This document shows, one piece after another, positions 43,345 through 54,906 of a stretch of DNA of 64,000 nt. The translations under genes and the position numbers were made by a program. Source of the DNA: Aeromicrobium duanguangcaii. GTDB lineage: Bacteria > Actinomycetota > Actinomycetes > Propionibacteriales > Nocardioidaceae. The DNA lies in assembly GCF_024508295.1 (NCBI RefSeq), contig NZ_CP101990.1:2666001-2730000 (forward strand), written 5' to 3'. Within the stretch, counting starts at the first letter, position 1; each line of letters begins with the position of its first letter. The notes beneath the pieces are model-generated. The model was not told the DNA's origin. It worked only from the letters and a program-made list of their open reading frames with translations, and ran no database searches.

Positions 43345-44837
43345 TGGATCACCTTCAAGGGCTCGGTCCCGTTGGCCGGCAGCTCCAGGAGGTGCTTGCC
43401 GATGAGGTCGTCGTCGGGCAGCTCGATCGGGTAGACCCCGTCGAAGCAGGCCCGGCAGAGGTTGTCCCCCGGGACGTTGGTCGCCTCGATCAGATCGTCG
43501 AGCTCGACGTAGGACAGGCTGTCGGCGCCGATGGAGCGGCGGATCTCGTCGACGCTCAGGCCGGTGGCGATCAGCTCGGCGCGCGAGGCGAAGTCGATGC
43601 CGTAGAAGCACGGCCACTTCACCGGCGGGCTGGAGATCCGCACGTGGACCTCGGCCGCGCCGAACTCGCGCAGCATCCGCACGAGCGCGCGCTGGGTGTT
43701 GCCGCGGACGATCGAGTCGTCGACGACCACGAGGCGCTTGCCGGCGATGACGTCGCGCAGCGGGTTGAGCTTGAGCCGGATGCCGAGCTGGCGGATCGTC
43801 TGGGAGGGCTGGATGAAGGTGCGTCCGACGTAGGAGTTCTTGACCAGGCCGTGACCGAACGGGATGCCGCTCTCCTCGGCGTACCCGATGGCCGCCGGGG
43901 TGCCCGACTCCGGCACCGGGATGACCAGGTCGGCCTCGACCGGTGCGGTGCGCGCCAGCTTGCGGCCGATGCGCTCGCGCACGCTGAACACGCGCTGCTC
44001 GCTGATGGTGGTGTCGGGGCGCGCCAGGTAGACGTACTCGAAGATGCAGCCCTTGGGCGCGGCCTCGGCGAACCGGCTGCTGCGCAGGCCGTCCTGGTCG
44101 ATGGCGACGAACTCGCCGGGCTCGATCTCGCGGATGTAGGAGGCGCCGACGATGTCGAGGGCGGCGGTCTCGCTGGCGATGACCCAGCCGCGCTCCAGCC
44201 GGCCGAGCACCAGCGGGCGGATCCCCTGCGGGTCGCGGGCGCCGTACAGCGTGGTCTCGTCCATGAACACGAGCGAGAAGGCGCCGCGCACCTTCGGCAG
44301 GACCTCGAGCGCGGCGTCCTCGACCGAGCGGTCGCGGTAGGACGCGAACAGCGAGGCCATGACGGAGGTGTCGGTCGTGGCGGTCTCGGCCTGAGCGGAC
44401 TTCGGATCGCCCGCCGTGCGCTCGCGCAGCAGTTGGACGAGCTCGTGGGTGTTGGTCAGGTTGCCGTTGTGGCCCAGCGCGACCGACCCCTGCGCCGTGG
44501 GGCGGAACGTCGGCTGTGCGTTCTGCCAGACGCTGGCGCCGGTGGTGGAGTAGCGCGCGTGGCCGATCGCGACCTCGCCCTGCAGGGACTCCAGGGTGGC
44601 CTCGTCGAAGACCTGGGAGACGAGTCCCATGTCCTTGTAGACCAGGATCTGGCGGCCGTTGCTGACCGCGATGCCGGCCGACTCCTGCCCGCGGTGCTGC
44701 AGGGCATAGAGGCCGAAGTACGTCAGTTTCGCGACTTCCTCGCCGGGGGCCCAGACACCGAAGACACCACAGGCGTCCTGGGGTCCGGCATCGGCGGGGT
44801 CGAGCTCGTGGGTCAGGAGACCATCTCCGCGGGGCAC
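43341..44837 (-). CDS. purF: Amidophosphoribosyltransferase
   Basis: The committed step of purine synthesis: it makes phosphoribosylamine from PRPP and glutamine. It has 498 residues. The N-terminal propeptide of about 22 residues ends before the glutaminase nucleophile Cys in DACGVFGVW (C23), as in Bacillus-type enzymes that are processed. The Ntn domain has YALQHRGQESAGIA, and the PRTase domain has the PRPP loop VVVDDSIVRGNTQ (about 367-379). Late cysteines in the region CFYGIDF and the terminal NLCRACF fit an Fe-S cluster. GTG 44837 is 6 nt after TAGACT. Confidence 0.97.
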   Translation of the reverse strand: MPRGDGLLTHELDPADAGPQDACGVFGVWAPGEEVAKLTYFGLYALQHRGQESAGIAVSNGRQILVYKDMGLVSQVFDEATLESLQGEVAIGHARYSTTGASVWQNAQPTFRPTAQGSVALGHNGNLTNTHELVQLLRERTAGDPKSAQAETATTDTSVMASLFASYRDRSVEDAALEVLPKVRGAFSLVFMDETTLYGARDPQGIRPLVLGRLERGWVIASETAALDIVGASYIREIEPGEFVAIDQDGLRSSRFAEAAPKGCIFEYVYLARPDTTISEQRVFSVRERIGRKLARTAPVEADLVIPVPESGTPAAIGYAEESGIPFGHGLVKNSYVGRTFIQPSQTIRQLGIRLKLNPLRDVIAGKRLVVVDDSIVRGNTQRALVRMLREFGAAEVHVRISSPPVKWPCFYGIDFASRAELIATGLSVDEIRRSIGADSLSYVELDDLIEATNVPGDNLCRACFDGVYPIELPDDDLIGKHLLELPANGTEPLKVIQ

Positions 44838-44843
44838 GGCTCC

Positions 44844-44849
44844 AGTCTA
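44844..44849 (-). promoter_or_regulatory. Putative leaderless -10 (TAGACT) for purF
   Basis: TAGACT then 6 nt (GGAGCC) then GTG at 44837. The GGAG in the spacer could also act in ribosome binding. Confidence 0.52.
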
Positions 44850-44995
44850 GCGGCCACCGGTGGGTGCCATGACCACCACGGGAAGGTGCGAGAAAGGCCA
44901 CAAACAGTCACGGCTGCTTGGAACTCTTCCGCTCGGGACGGATGCGCACTACGGTGTGAGCCACTTCACAACGCACCGACTCGTCATCGCCCCTC

Positions 44996-45000
44996 AGGAG
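44996..45000 (+). promoter_or_regulatory. Shine-Dalgarno AGGAG of the acyl-CoA synthetase gene
   Basis: AGGAG lies 5 nt before ATG 45006 and selects this start over several upstream in-frame codons. Confidence 0.65.
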
Positions 45001-45005
45001 CTTCC

Positions 45006-46556
<1,551 letters not shown>

Positions 46557-46566
46557 GCCGTCGCGG

Positions 46567-47190
46567 TCAGGAGACCGACTCGATGACGACGTCCTTGGCG
46601 GGGGCGACGCCGTCCGGGCCGTTGCCGTCCTTCTCGATGGCCTGCGCGACCTTCAGGCCGGCGGCGTCGACCTTGCCGAAGACCGTGTACTGCGGGGGGA
46701 GATCGGCGTCGGCCAGCACGATGAAGAACTGCGAGCCGTTCGTGGCGGGCTGCCCGGTGTTGGCCATCGCCAGCGTGCCGGCCGGGTAGGTCTCGTCGCC
46801 GCTGAGCTCGTCGTCGAAGCGGTAGCCCGGTCCTCCGGTGCCCGTCGCGGAGGGATCGCCGCACTGCAGCACGAATCCGGGGACGAGGCGGTGGCACTTC
46901 GTGCCGTCGAAGTAGCCCTGCTCCGCGAGAGAGACGAAGGAGCTGACCGTGCAGGGCGCCGCGTCGGGCGTCAGTGTCAGCTTCATGTCCCCGCGGTTCG
47001 TGGCGACCGTGAGCGTGTCGGCAGCCTTCGGCTCGGCGGGCGGCATCTTGGCCTCCTTCGAGGCCGAGCCGTCCTTGACGTACGTGCACGTCCCGGCAGC
47101 GGTATCACCCGAGTCACCGTCGTCGTCGCCTCCGCAGGCGGCGAGCACGGGCACGGCGAGGATCAGCAGGGCCAGGAGTCGTAGACGCAT
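46567..47190 (-). CDS. Lipoprotein cyclophilin-type peptidyl-prolyl isomerase
   Basis: A 207-residue extracytoplasmic folding factor. The lipoprotein signal ends in VLAAC (Cys about 18), a Gly/Asp-rich linker follows, and then a cyclophilin domain (about 60-205) with the catalytic Arg in KCHRLVPGFVLQCGDP, GPGYRFDDE, LAMANTG and SQFFIVLAD. It is anchored outside the membrane. ATG 47190 follows TAGTAT by 7 nt. Confidence 0.92.
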   Translation of the reverse strand: MRLRLLALLILAVPVLAACGGDDDGDSGDTAAGTCTYVKDGSASKEAKMPPAEPKAADTLTVATNRGDMKLTLTPDAAPCTVSSFVSLAEQGYFDGTKCHRLVPGFVLQCGDPSATGTGGPGYRFDDELSGDETYPAGTLAMANTGQPATNGSQFFIVLADADLPPQYTVFGKVDAAGLKVAQAIEKDGNGPDGVAPAKDVVIESVS

Positions 47191-47197
47191 GCGCCGG

Positions 47198-47203
47198 ATA
47201 CTA
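47198..47203 (-). promoter_or_regulatory. Putative leaderless -10 (TAGTAT) for the cyclophilin gene
   Basis: TAGTAT then 7 nt then ATG at 47190. It overlaps the stop-codon region of the SCP-like gene upstream on the same strand. Confidence 0.53.
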
Positions 47204-47563
47204 CCGACCCGGCGCCGGATCGAGCGGGAGCAGTGGTGTGAGGTCGGACCGCTCACCGCTGGCGCGCACCGTCGCGTCGGCCCACGCGAGCCGACCACGG
47301 CCCAGAGCGATCCAGGTCTCGGGATCGGTCTCGACCACCGCCGGCGGGGTTCCCCGCGTGTGGCTGGCCCCCTCGATGCACTGGATCGCCGCGAACGGCG
47401 GGATCCGGACCTCGACGCTGTGGCCGGGCGCCTTGCGCTGCAGGACCGCCAGCAGGTGCTTGGTCGCGGCCTTCAGATCGGCGCGCTCGGCCGTCCCGGC
47501 GTCGATCCGCTCGCAGATCTGCGCGAACTCGGCCGCAGGGAGCGGGGTCAGCATGCGGGCCAT
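47201..47563 (-). CDS. Sterol-carrier-like family protein
   Basis: A 120-residue protein resembling the bacterial SCP orthologue family. There is an N-terminal helix (AAEFAQICERID), then beta strands with HSVEVRIPPFAAIQCIEG, the conserved TPPAVVETDPETWIALGRG (about 71-89), and WADATVRASGERSDLTPLLPL. It is thought to have a lipid-binding fold but its role is not established. Similar genes sit near purF in mycobacteria (Rv0807, from memory), which supports the assignment. ATG 47563 is used; the frame remains open upstream without a convincing earlier start. Confidence 0.78.
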   Translation of the reverse strand: MARMLTPLPAAEFAQICERIDAGTAERADLKAATKHLLAVLQRKAPGHSVEVRIPPFAAIQCIEGASHTRGTPPAVVETDPETWIALGRGRLAWADATVRASGERSDLTPLLPLDPAPGR

Positions 47564-47573
47564 CGGGAAACCG

Positions 47574-48875
47574 TCAGTCCGGCAGCCGCAGGGCGGAGTG
47601 GCGCGGGCGGGGCGCGGCGGCCTTGCCGGCCAGGTACTCCTCGGTCGTGACGCCGGTGACGTCCGCGGGGTCGCGGCCCTCCTCGGCGAAGACGCGACGG
47701 GCGATGTCGGCCCACGTCTCGACCGGGCCACGACCGGTGACGTGGTGGATGCCGTACGGGGCGCCCGAGCGGACCAGGTCGACGATGCCCTCGGCCAGCA
47801 CGGAGGCGGGCGTGAGGCGGCCGAACTGGTCGTCGACCACCGACGGCGAGACGCCGTTGCGGGCGAGCCGGCGCATCGTGTCGACGAAGTTGGCACCCTC
47901 CCCGACGACCCAGCTGGTGCGGACGAGGTAGTTCTTCGGCACGACCGAGGTCACGGCCTCGGTGGCCGCCTTCGTCTGGCCGTAGACGCCCAGCGGCGAC
48001 ACGGCCTCGTCGACCTCGTGCTCCTCGACGGTGCCGTCGAACACGTAGTCGCTCGAGACGTTGACGAAGGTGAGCCCGTGGGCGATCGCGATCCGCGCCA
48101 TCGCCGCCACGCCCGTGACGTTGATGGCCCAGCACAGGGTGCGGCCCTCGGGCGTCTCGGCGCCGTCGACGTTCGTGTACGCGGCGGCGTTGATCAGGGT
48201 GCCGACGCCGTTCCAGTCGATCGTGTCGAGGGTCTCGGGCCTCGAGAGGTCGATCTCCGGGAAGTCGTGGAACTCGGCGTCGGGCAGGATCTCCTGCAGC
48301 GCCTTGCCGAGCTGTCCGCCGGCACCGATCACGACGGTGCGACGCGGCGCCATCGGCTCGACATCGGCCAGCATCGGATGCGCCTTGTCCTTGTCGGACA
48401 TCTCGGCGATGGGCAGCGGCCACGGGATCGCCAGCTCGGGGTCGAGCAGGTTGACGTTCGCGTAGACGGCGTCGGCGCTCCAGTGGTCGTTGACCAGGTA
48501 CGTGTAGGCGGTGCCGTCCTCGAGCACCTGGAACGAGTTGGCGACCCCGCGCGGCACGAACACCGCGGTCTGCGGGTTCAGCTCGATCCAGAACGTGGCG
48601 CCGAACGACTCGCCCTCACGCAGATCGACCCAGGCGCCGAAGGCGCTGCCGGCCGCGACCGAGACGTACTTGTCCCAGGGCTCGGCGTGGATGCCGCGGA
48701 TCGTTCCCGCAGTGCCGTTGAAGGAGATGTTCTGCTGGACGGGCCCGAAGTCGGGAAGCCCGGCCTCGACCATCTTCTCGCGCTGCCAGTTCTCCTTGAA
48801 CCAGCCGCGGTTGTCGCCGTGGACATCCAGATGGACGACGAGCAGGCCCGGGACGGGAGTGGTCTCGATCTTCAT
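47574..48875 (-). CDS. rmlC-rmlD: Fused dTDP-4-dehydrorhamnose 3,5-epimerase and reductase
   Basis: A 433-residue bifunctional protein covering the last two steps of dTDP-L-rhamnose synthesis. Residues 1-170 are a cupin-type RmlC domain with the catalytic His in TIRGIHAEPWDK and a late TAYTYLVNDHWS; the usual RGLHYQ context is changed, as in a divergent clade. Residues about 178-433 are an RmlD short-chain reductase with GAGGQLGKAL, NAAAYTNVDGAE, SSDYVFDG and the Tyr-Lys pair in YGQTKAATE. GGGAG lies 7 nt before ATG 48875. It directly follows rmlB. Confidence 0.9.
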   Translation of the reverse strand: MKIETTPVPGLLVVHLDVHGDNRGWFKENWQREKMVEAGLPDFGPVQQNISFNGTAGTIRGIHAEPWDKYVSVAAGSAFGAWVDLREGESFGATFWIELNPQTAVFVPRGVANSFQVLEDGTAYTYLVNDHWSADAVYANVNLLDPELAIPWPLPIAEMSDKDKAHPMLADVEPMAPRRTVVIGAGGQLGKALQEILPDAEFHDFPEIDLSRPETLDTIDWNGVGTLINAAAYTNVDGAETPEGRTLCWAINVTGVAAMARIAIAHGLTFVNVSSDYVFDGTVEEHEVDEAVSPLGVYGQTKAATEAVTSVVPKNYLVRTSWVVGEGANFVDTMRRLARNGVSPSVVDDQFGRLTPASVLAEGIVDLVRSGAPYGIHHVTGRGPVETWADIARRVFAEEGRDPADVTGVTTEEYLAGKAAAPRPRHSALRLPD

Positions 48876-48885
48876 CGGCGCTCCC

Positions 48886-50782
<1,897 letters not shown>

Positions 50783-50806
<24 letters not shown>

Positions 50807-52954
50807 GACGGGGCCGAGCCAGGCGTCGAGCACCCGGGCGGTGGCCTCGCCGTCGTCCAACGGGGCGAACCGCTGGCGGAAGGCCGTGCGGTCGGCGCCG
50901 GACGTGTCCCCGTTCAGCAGCACCTCGATCACCTCGTCCGTCGACGTGACGACGGGACCCGGCGGCATCTCGCGCAGGTCGAGGTAGAAGCCGCGCTCGT
51001 CGCGGTACTCGTCGGCGTCGGGCACGAGCAGGATCTGGAGCCGCTCGGTGACGGCGAAGTCGAACATCACCGACGAGTAGTCGGTCACCAGCACGTCGGC
51101 CGCCGCGAGCAACGCCGTGATGTCCGGGTGGCCCGTCACGTCCACGACCCCCGGCGAGGCGAGCAGCCCTCGTCCCGCGGCCGCGTTGCTGTGGCTGCGC
51201 AGCAGCACGGTGGCGCCGGTGCGCTCGTGGACCCGTGCCGCGTCGAGGTGCGACACGAAGGCGCGCCGCCCGCCGGCGTCGCGGGCGGAGTCGCGCCAGG
51301 TGGGGGCGTAGAGCACGACGAGCTCGTCGCCGAGTCCGAGCGCCTCGCGGGTCCGGTGACGCAGCGCCCCGTCGCCGTCCAGGGCGAGCGCGTCGTTGCG
51401 GGGGTAGCCCTCGACGATCGTGCGCCCCGTGGACGCCAGCGCCCGGGGCAGCACGCCCGCGGCGTAGGCGTTCTGCGCGAGCAGGGCCTCCCACGCCTTG
51501 GACTCACGCTCCATCGCGGCGGTGTAGCCGGCCGTCAGGCGCGCGTTCTCGATGTCGTGGCCGACCCGCTTGAGCGGCGTGCCGTGCCACGTCTGCAGGT
51601 AGCGCTGGCCCTCGCGGAACCGGACGTAGTGCGGGAACTCGGCGTTGTTCACGAGGTACCGCGCGTGGGTGAAGGCGTCGTGCCACTCGCGCGAGTGCAG
51701 CAGCACCGGGCGCATGCCCTCGGGCACGGCGACGGAGTGGTCGGTGACGACCCAGTCGACCGGGATGCCGCGCTCGACCAGGCCACGAGCGATCGGGGCG
51801 ACGCTGTCACCGGCGCCGGTGCCGCTGAAGCACATGACGAGGGCGCGCTCGCGCAACGGCCCGGCGTGCTCGCGGATCTCGTCGAGCAGCAGCCGCTGCC
51901 GACGGCGGCCCCGGTCCTCGACCGGGATGGGATTGCGCACCACGAGCGAGACGTCGGCCTCGCCCGGTGACCAGGCGCGTGCGGTGACCAGCAGGTCGAC
52001 GAAGTCGATCGCCCGGTCGGCCAGCGACCGGCAGAGCGCCTCGGGGTCCTCGAGGTCCAGGGGCACGTCGGCGGTGACCGCGTAGCGGCCGGAGGGAATC
52101 GTGGCGACGGCGCCGAAGCGCTCGGCGACCGCGTCCAGGCTCAGGGGCGATGTCCCGCTGCCCCACTCCTGGGTCGGCGCCGCGACGCGCAGGTCCAGGC
52201 CGTCGGCCGTGAGCCGCACTCCGGCGTCCGTGGCGAGCACGCCGACGGGCCGGACCCGATCGTGAAGCACCGGGATGGTGATCTCGGTGCGACGGACGAC
52301 GCCGTCGACGGTCACGGTGATCGCGAGGGTGATCGGCTCGCTGCGGTCGAGCTCGAGCCGGACCCACCAGGAGGCCTCGGTCTGGTCGGCCCACCGCTCG
52401 CCGCTCTCGGCATCGGCAACCGCGTCGGGTCGCATCGTCACCTCGGGCACGACGGTGCCGCGACTCGTGGTCGCCTCGACCGAGACGCTGTCGGCGGTCG
52501 GGTCGAAGGTGATGCCGGAGATGAACGACGTGCCCGCCACGTAGACCGGCGACGAGCCCGCCACCTCGACGGCGACCCGGGCCACGAGGTCGTGCTCCTG
52601 CGCGACGAACATCCAGTCGGGTGCGTCGACCGGCTCGCCCAGCCGGATCCGGTGGGTGCCGCGCTCGACCAGGAAGGACGGGCCGTGGACGGTGCGCGAC
52701 TCGGCCAGCAGGTCGACGACGTCGCGGTGGTCGATCGAGGCGCTGTACAGGGCCACGCGATCGCGCACGGGCAGGTTCAGCCAGTCCTCGCGTGACCAGC
52801 CGTGAGCGGCCGCGGCCACCTCATCGACGAGCGCGCGCCAGCCGGGCTCGTCCAGGCGGAAGGCGGTGCGGACACGCTTGGCCATCGCCGCAGGGGACGG
52901 CCCATCGCCGCCGTGCCGGCGCAACCGTTGAAGCGCTCTGCGCACGAGGTCCAC
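50783..52954 (-). CDS. TagF-like CDP-polyol phosphotransferase
   Basis: A 723-residue wall-polymer enzyme. The C-terminal half (about 365-715) is the glyphos_transf domain with the conserved [14 protein letters not shown] (catalytic H457), [22 protein letters not shown] and [11 protein letters not shown] (D625). The N-terminal half contains a beta-rich accessory region (about 100-240). It is expected to build a polyol-phosphate chain from CDP-glycerol or CDP-ribitol at the inner membrane face. The GTG start has TAGGTT 6 nt upstream, and the 3' end overlaps convergent rmlA by 24 bp. Confidence 0.85.
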
Positions 52955-53130
52955 GGCGTCAACCTACCGGCGTGAGCACCTGCTCGCCGTTCCGGCGTCG
53001 AACGCGACGACGTTCTCCCCCGGAGTGTCGGCGTGTACCCGGGGTCTACTTCTGGACCTTCTCCCGTGCGGGACCCGAGGTACTCCTCACCGTCCAGTCG
53101 GCCGACAACTCGTGTCCCAGTCTGGCTGAA
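52955..53130. other. Intergenic gap in the wall-polymer locus
   Basis: A 176-bp gap between two minus-strand genes. It holds the TAGGTT promoter of the TagF-like gene at its left end; I see no ORF, strong hairpin or repeat in the remainder. Confidence 0.6.
52961..52966 (-). promoter_or_regulatory. Putative leaderless -10 (TAGGTT) for the TagF-like gene
   Basis: TAGGTT then 6 nt then GTG at 52954. Confidence 0.53.
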
Positions 53131-54906
53131 TCACGCGCGAGGATCAGCAGCGTGGTCGCGCTGCCACCAGAAGGTGAGCTGCTCGCGCGGGACCTTCGGC
53201 TGCACGACAACCTTCAGGCGGCGCGGGCCGGCCAGGGCGAGGTAGCCCTGCCGGTCCTCCAGCTCGAAGTCCCACGGCAGGCGCAACGCCAGCACCTGGT
53301 CGACGAGCCCGTGGACCTCGTGCTCACCCACCTCGGTGGGGATCTCGATGTCCTCGGGATCGGTCAGCTCGCCCTTCCACACCGCCACGTCGCGGCGGTC
53401 GAGCAGCCACGGCTCCTCCCCCGAGAGCGTGGGACCGCCGGCGTCCTGGCGGATCGCGGCCGAGCCGAGCGGGTCGATGCGCGTCGCCACCGCGCGCCGG
53501 GTGCGGCCGTGGTGCGTGACCTCGACGACGAGCTCGGACACGTCGACGTCGTCGGGGTCCGGCAGTGCGACCGAGAGGTCCCAGACGCTGTCCTCGTTGC
53601 TGCGACGCGTCGTGCGAACCCGGTGACCGATGAACTCGTCGGCCGGGGTCACCGTGAACTCGCGTTCCCAGCCCGTGATGTCGCGCAGCCACGCCCGACA
53701 CGTCGGACGATCACCGTCGACGTGACGCAGCCAGCCCGCGATGGTCAGGCGCAAGCCGGACTCGTCGAGGTGCGCGCGCAGGACCGTCGCGTCGAGCGGG
53801 GTCTGCCGCTCGGACAAGACCCGTGCCTCGTCGGGGACGTCGGGATCACCCGCGAAGGGGAAGACCAGCGCGGGCCGGCCGTCCACATCGTCCGACCGCA
53901 GTGACGGCAGGTCGAAGCCGCCCTGTTCGACGAAGGTCGTGACGTCGTGGGCCCGTCCCGCCCGCAGCAGCGCGTAGACGACCCGCGCCTCCGCCGGGGC
54001 CTGCGACAGGTCGAGGTCGGGTTCGGCGAGCAGTTTGAGTGCTCCCCTGAACAGCCGCTCGCGGTAGCCCGCATCGGCGACCTTCGCGAGGGTCCGCAGG
54101 TACCGCGGCACGTCGTTCGAGAGCACCTGCGAAGCCCGGGCGGCACGCGCTCCCGGCACTGCGTCGAGAGCATCGAGGCTCAGCGCGATGGCGTCGAAGA
54201 AGGCGCCGATGGACCGCTCGGTGGCCTCGCGGGTGATCGAGCCGGGGCGGATGCGCCACAGGTAGGTCGGGAACGGCACGAGGTCGATCCGGTCCGCCGC
54301 CGCGAAGGCTCGCGCCGTGACCTCCTGGTCCTCGTAGAGGACGCCGGGACGGAACTCGAGCGCGGCGCGATCCCAGAACGAGCGGCGGTAGACCTTCGAC
54401 CACGCCGTCGCCTGGGCCAACACCTCGGGGTTCTCGTGGGCCGTGACCGTCCGCGCCTGCGGCTCGTAGAGGTCGGCGACCCAGGGCGGCGCGGGGCTGG
54501 GGGCGTCCGCATCGCGGAACTGCGCGTACGGCAGCAGCGCATAGTCCGAGCCGCTGCGCTCGAGCATCTCGACGGCCGCGGAGAGGCCCTCGGCGGACAC
54601 GAGGTCGTCGGAGTCCACGAAGGTCAGGTACGGCGCGGTGGCGTGCTCGATCCCGGTCGTCCTCGCGGCGCTCAGGCCGCCGTTCTGCCGCGTCACGACG
54701 TGCACCCGCGGATCGCGCCGGGCGTGCCTGCGCGCGATCTTCGCACTGCGATCGGTCGAGCCGTCGTCCACGACGATCACCTCGAGGGGCGCGTCGGTCT
54801 GGGCCAGGATCGAGTCCAGGCAGTCCGCCAGGTACTGCTCGACGTCGTACACCGGCACGACGACGCTCAGCAGCGGCTCGGGAGCCGCCCGGCGGAACAG
54901 CCTCAC
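53131..54906 (-). CDS. GT2 glycosyltransferase with C-terminal accessory domains
   Basis: A 591-residue protein. An N-terminal GT2 domain (about 10-230) has LLSVVVPVYDVEQYL, VIVVDDGSTDRS, GLSAARTTGIEHA, the DXD-like FVDSDDLV (about 97) and LYEDQEVTARAF. A helical region follows (about 240-330), then beta-rich accessory segments (about 390-500) of the kind also present in the flanking TagF-like proteins. GTG 54906 overlaps the stop of the upstream TagF-like gene by 4 bp. It probably glycosylates or primes the wall polymer, or acts as a TarS-like side-chain enzyme; the sugar is unknown. Confidence 0.83.
   Translation of the reverse strand: MRLFRRAAPEPLLSVVVPVYDVEQYLADCLDSILAQTDAPLEVIVVDDGSTDRSAKIARRHARRDPRVHVVTRQNGGLSAARTTGIEHATAPYLTFVDSDDLVSAEGLSAAVEMLERSGSDYALLPYAQFRDADAPSPAPPWVADLYEPQARTVTAHENPEVLAQATAWSKVYRRSFWDRAALEFRPGVLYEDQEVTARAFAAADRIDLVPFPTYLWRIRPGSITREATERSIGAFFDAIALSLDALDAVPGARAARASQVLSNDVPRYLRTLAKVADAGYRERLFRGALKLLAEPDLDLSQAPAEARVVYALLRAGRAHDVTTFVEQGGFDLPSLRSDDVDGRPALVFPFAGDPDVPDEARVLSERQTPLDATVLRAHLDESGLRLTIAGWLRHVDGDRPTCRAWLRDITGWEREFTVTPADEFIGHRVRTTRRSNEDSVWDLSVALPDPDDVDVSELVVEVTHHGRTRRAVATRIDPLGSAAIRQDAGGPTLSGEEPWLLDRRDVAVWKGELTDPEDIEIPTEVGEHEVHGLVDQVLALRLPWDFELEDRQGYLALAGPRRLKVVVQPKVPREQLTFWWQRDHAADPRA

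Noticed and set aside
42301-44901. An 866-codon frame suggesting a purF-purM fusion
   Set aside because: PurM homology starts at GTG 43344, and the extension is a high-GC shadow of purF, which is intact in its own frame.
44838-45005. Possible extra small gene between purF and the acyl-CoA synthetase
   Set aside because: No frame in these 168 bp has a start with a ribosome site or recognisable protein; only the two divergent promoter regions are supported.
53131-54906. An N-terminal extension of the GT2 protein by 37 Arg-rich residues
   Set aside because: The extra residues overlap the upstream TagF-like coding region and lack GT2 features. GTG 54906 overlaps the upstream stop in the same GTGA manner as other coupled genes here.
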